Shown here: positions 29,749-32,268 of the stretch, piece by piece
How the letters are laid out: each line of letters begins with the position of its first letter
Numbering within the stretch: the stretch's first letter is position 1
Source: Candidatus Woesearchaeota archaeon
Lineage (GTDB): Archaea > Nanobdellota > Nanobdellia > Woesearchaeales > GW2011-AR9
Reading direction: 5' to 3'
DNA length: 32,268 bases
Assembly (NCBI GenBank): GCA_018303265.1
Contig: JAGVYN010000001.1
Span: 1 to 32,268, forward strand
Translations under genes and position numbers: made by a program
The notes under the pieces: model-generated
The model's database searches: none
Told to the model about the DNA's origin: nothing
What the model saw: only the letters and a program-made list of their open reading frames with translations

Positions 29749-32268
29749 TTATTTTTTACTTATTTTTTGAATGATCTTCATCACTATTTTATACACTATC
29801 AGCAAGACAATACTCGCAACAATGAGCATACCCCAATCAACAAGAGATAAAGGAGCTGTCTTAAACCATGTTGTCAGCGGCGTATAGAGCGTTCCAAGAT
29901 GCAGGATGAGGGAAAAGAACACTGCGCCTGCAAGCAGCTTATTGCTAAATAAAGATAATTTATACTCGGCACGGATGGTCTGCAGCCGGACAATTTCAAA
30001 CACAACCAATGAAGTAAAAGCCATAGTCTGCGCTTTGACTACTCCCGAACCTAAATATAGCCAGAAAAGAATCAGGGAGATAGTCCCAATTAAGATACCG
30101 GATGTTACAATGTGCGCTAATGATCCTCTAGAGAGAATATTTTCTCGTCGCGGCCGGGGCGGGCGCTGCATGATCCCTTTAGAATGAGGATCGAAGCTTA
30201 AGGCGGTTGCCGGAAGCCCGTCGGTGATGAGATTTATCCAGAGAATTTGAATAGCCGTTAATGGCAAGGGGAGGCCGAACAAGGAAGCGAAGAGAATCAG
30301 CGCAATTTCCCCAAGGTTGCTTGATAATAAATAGTTTACAAATTTACGGATGTTGTCAAAAATACCCCTTCCTTCTTCAACGGCATTGACGATGGACGTG
30401 AAATTATCATCTGTTAAAATCATGTCCGCAGCTTCTTTTGCCACGTCGGTTCCGGTAATCCCCATGGCTATGCCAATATCCGCTTTTTTTAACGCTGGCG
30501 CATCATTGACACCATCGCCCGTCATGGCCACAACATAGCCTTTCTTCTTGAGCGCTTCGACGATCCGTAATTTATGTTCAGGATTCACCCGAGCAAAGAT
30601 GCCGAAACGTTTTATTTCCTTAGCTAAATCTGGAATTGCTTCTAATTCTTGGCCGGTAACAGCCTCGCCAGAAATGCCAAGTTCTGTGGCGATCGCCTGC
30701 GCTGTAGATACTTGATCCCCCGTGATCATGATCACTCGAATGCCGGCGTCCTGGCATTTTTGGATGGATTCTTTCACTTCTTCCCGGGGAGGGTCAATCA
30801 TCGCCTGCAAACCGACAAAGATCATGTTTTTTTCAGCATCGTTCTTCGCGGCATTTTCTTTGTAGGCCATGCCCAGAACACGCAGCGCCTGTGTGGCAAA
30901 TTCTTCATTCTGCTTCAGGATCTCTTTCTTTATGTCTCTATTCAGCCTTATAACTTTTCCATTGATAAGAATTTTATCACATAATTCAATGATGACATCA
31001 GGAGCGCCTTTGGTGTAGGAGACAGTAATTTTTTTTGTTTTGTGAATCGTGGTCATCATTTTCCGTTCGGAGGAGAACGGAATTTCATCAACCCGTGGTT
31101 CTGATCTATTCAGTTCTTCCGGGAAGTGTCCAGCTTTTTCAGCCGATATAATCAACGCTGCTTCCGTGGGATCGCCGAGAACGTCCCGTTGTTTGTTTTC
31201 AAACTTGGCATTATTACACAGCGCGCCAATTTTCAGAAGCGGATAGAGCGGTTCAGGGTTGGCAAGCTTCTTGTTTATTTCAAATGTTCCTTGTGGATCA
31301 TAGCCTGATCCGGTGACATTGTAGATGGTACCATTCACCCACATTTTGGTGACGGTCATTTGGTTATGGGTTAATGTTCCTGTCTTATCCGTGCAAATGA
31401 CATTGACAGAGCCTAACGTTTCAACAGAAGGAAGTTTTCGGATAAGAGCATTACGGGTAATCATCCGCTGCACGCCAATGGCCAAGGAGATAGTGATAAC
31501 GGCGGGCAGTCCTTCCGGAATGGCGGCCACGGCCAGGGCAATCGCCGTGAGGAGCATGACGGAAGCATTTTTTCCCGTGAAAATTCCTGCAAGAAAGACA
31601 ATAACAGCGACAATGATAACCGCAATCGTGAGATATTTTCCCAACTCGCGCAGTTTTTTTTGCAGCGGGGTGGTGGTTGCCTGCGCTTCATGGATAAGCT
31701 TCGCTATTTTGCCTACTTCTGTCCTCATGCCGGTATGGGTGACGACGGCTTTCCCCCTCCCCGTGGTTATTATAGTGGATGAGTAGACCATGTTTTTGCG
31801 GTCTGCGAGAGGCGTATCTTCTGCGAGTTTGTCAGTTATCTTTGGAACTGGCTGGGATTCTCCCGTTAATGGACCTTCCTGTGTATGGAGGATATGAGCT
31901 TCTACTACTCGAGCGTCTGCGGGGATTTTATCCCCTGTTTCGAGAATAAGAATGTCTCCCGGAACAATATACTTGCTGTCGATTTTTACTTCTTTTCCAT
32001 TGCGGAGAACTTTAGCTTTAATGGACACCAGGCGTTTCAAGGCTTCTATTGCTTTCTCGGCTTTGTATTCCTGGATGAAGCCAAGGATGGCGTTCATAAT
32101 CACAATAATACCGATGACAATGGCATCAGCTGTTTCTCCCAAGAAAATGGAGATTATCAACGCTGCCAAAAGAATCCCTACTAAGGGGCTGGAAAACTGC
32201 TGCAATAACAGTTTGAGGGGATTGATTCCGTTCTCAACCTGCAGTTCATTTAATCCATACGTATGAAT
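29749..32268 (-). CDS. Calcium-type P-type ATPase, N-terminus beyond window
   Basis: The frame runs off the window edge: past the TTG at 32205 it continues [19 protein letters not shown]-like cation-ATPase sequence, so the start lies outside. The 839 visible residues contain TGES (actuator), [11 protein letters not shown] with the phosphorylated Asp (at about 31387-31389), [26 protein letters not shown] and ten or so membrane helices. The PEGLPAVI helix and the [17 protein letters not shown] helix carry the Glu, Asn and Asp of SERCA/PMR1-type calcium sites. It should export Ca2+ (perhaps Mn2+) using ATP. The closing RRxNIL...FWLYLGSG region and short C-terminus fit the family. Confidence 0.93.
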   Translation of the reverse strand: MHTYGLNELQVENGINPLKLLLQQFSSPLVGILLAALIISIFLGETADAIVIGIIVIMNAILGFIQEYKAEKAIEALKRLVSIKAKVLRNGKEVKIDSKYIVPGDILILETGDKIPADARVVEAHILHTQEGPLTGESQPVPKITDKLAEDTPLADRKNMVYSSTIITTGRGKAVVTHTGMRTEVGKIAKLIHEAQATTTPLQKKLRELGKYLTIAVIIVAVIVFLAGIFTGKNASVMLLTAIALAVAAIPEGLPAVITISLAIGVQRMITRNALIRKLPSVETLGSVNVICTDKTGTLTHNQMTVTKMWVNGTIYNVTGSGYDPQGTFEINKKLANPEPLYPLLKIGALCNNAKFENKQRDVLGDPTEAALIISAEKAGHFPEELNRSEPRVDEIPFSSERKMMTTIHKTKKITVSYTKGAPDVIIELCDKILINGKVIRLNRDIKKEILKQNEEFATQALRVLGMAYKENAAKNDAEKNMIFVGLQAMIDPPREEVKESIQKCQDAGIRVIMITGDQVSTAQAIATELGISGEAVTGQELEAIPDLAKEIKRFGIFARVNPEHKLRIVEALKKKGYVVAMTGDGVNDAPALKKADIGIAMGITGTDVAKEAADMILTDDNFTSIVNAVEEGRGIFDNIRKFVNYLLSSNLGEIALILFASLFGLPLPLTAIQILWINLITDGLPATALSFDPHSKGIMQRPPRPRRENILSRGSLAHIVTSGILIGTISLILFWLYLGSGVVKAQTMAFTSLVVFEIVRLQTIRAEYKLSLFSNKLLAGAVFFSLILHLGTLYTPLTTWFKTAPLSLVDWGMLIVASIVLLIVYKIVMKIIQKISKK

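Noticed and set aside
1-32268. CRISPR array or integrated virus
   Set aside because: No regularly spaced direct repeats, no integrase or capsid-like genes; the lysozyme-like domain has a signal peptide and SGNH partner, not a phage context.

Overview
The window comes from an archaeon, most likely a DPANN-type lineage of the Woesearchaeota/Pacearchaeota kind. Evidence for Archaea: translation initiation factor 2 gamma, a Cdc48/VAT double AAA ATPase, a ZPR1-type zinc-finger protein, a GTPase + DUF2073-like + zinc-ribbon trio, a 7S-type SRP RNA, intron-bearing tRNA genes, and TATA boxes 22-33 bp ahead of nearly leaderless genes. The DPANN placement is inference, from the short genes, many unrecognised small families, short secreted proteins and tandem paralogues of unknown function. 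The DNA is AT-rich and gene-dense, with genes on both strands and few long operons.

Layout. 1-3.3 kb: a three-gene, tightly coupled run for cell-surface or secreted proteins, ending in a secreted SGNH-hydrolase/lysozyme-like fusion, which is unexpected in an organism group without peptidoglycan. 3.4-6.5 kb: a PH-domain membrane protein, a broken formamidopyrimidine-DNA glycosylase gene, an SbcD-like phosphoesterase, a tRNA-Asn with two introns, and two small proteins. 6.5-9 kb: a 40-residue zinc-ribbon ORF, a tRNA with a large T-loop intron (probably Ile-UAU), an unknown protein, an EEP-family nuclease/phosphatase and a secreted protein. 9-13 kb: informational core (aIF2 gamma without its zinc knuckle, ZPR1, zinc ribbon, DUF2073-like, Era-like GTPase). 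13.1-15 kb: tandem paralogues and an unknown charged protein. 15.2-19.2 kb: a double nucleotidyltransferase-HEPN-like protein, a large secreted coiled-coil protein with an acidic tail, and an acidic lipoprotein.

19.2-24.3 kb is the accessory pocket: a decayed IS200/IS605-type TnpA, a VapBC toxin-antitoxin pair with a palindromic operator candidate, a J-domain protein, a HEPN/nucleotidyltransferase pair with its own palindrome and an apparently non-standard start codon, then the SRP RNA, a GNAT acetyltransferase, a Cys-rich lipoprotein and a 218-bp MITE-like element with 9-bp target duplication. 24.3-32.3 kb returns to housekeeping: topoisomerase I, a small conserved-looking protein, Cdc48, and a calcium-type P-ATPase cut by the window edge.

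How they fit together: most genes serve information processing (aIF2 gamma, ZPR1, GTPase trio, SRP RNA, tRNAs, TopA) and protein quality control (Cdc48). The surface genes and the toxin-antitoxin-like modules are the accessory load. The strongest leads are the SGNH-lysozyme fusion, the tRNA introns outside the anticodon loop, the HEPN/NTase arrangement, and the MITE copies sitting in promoter regions.
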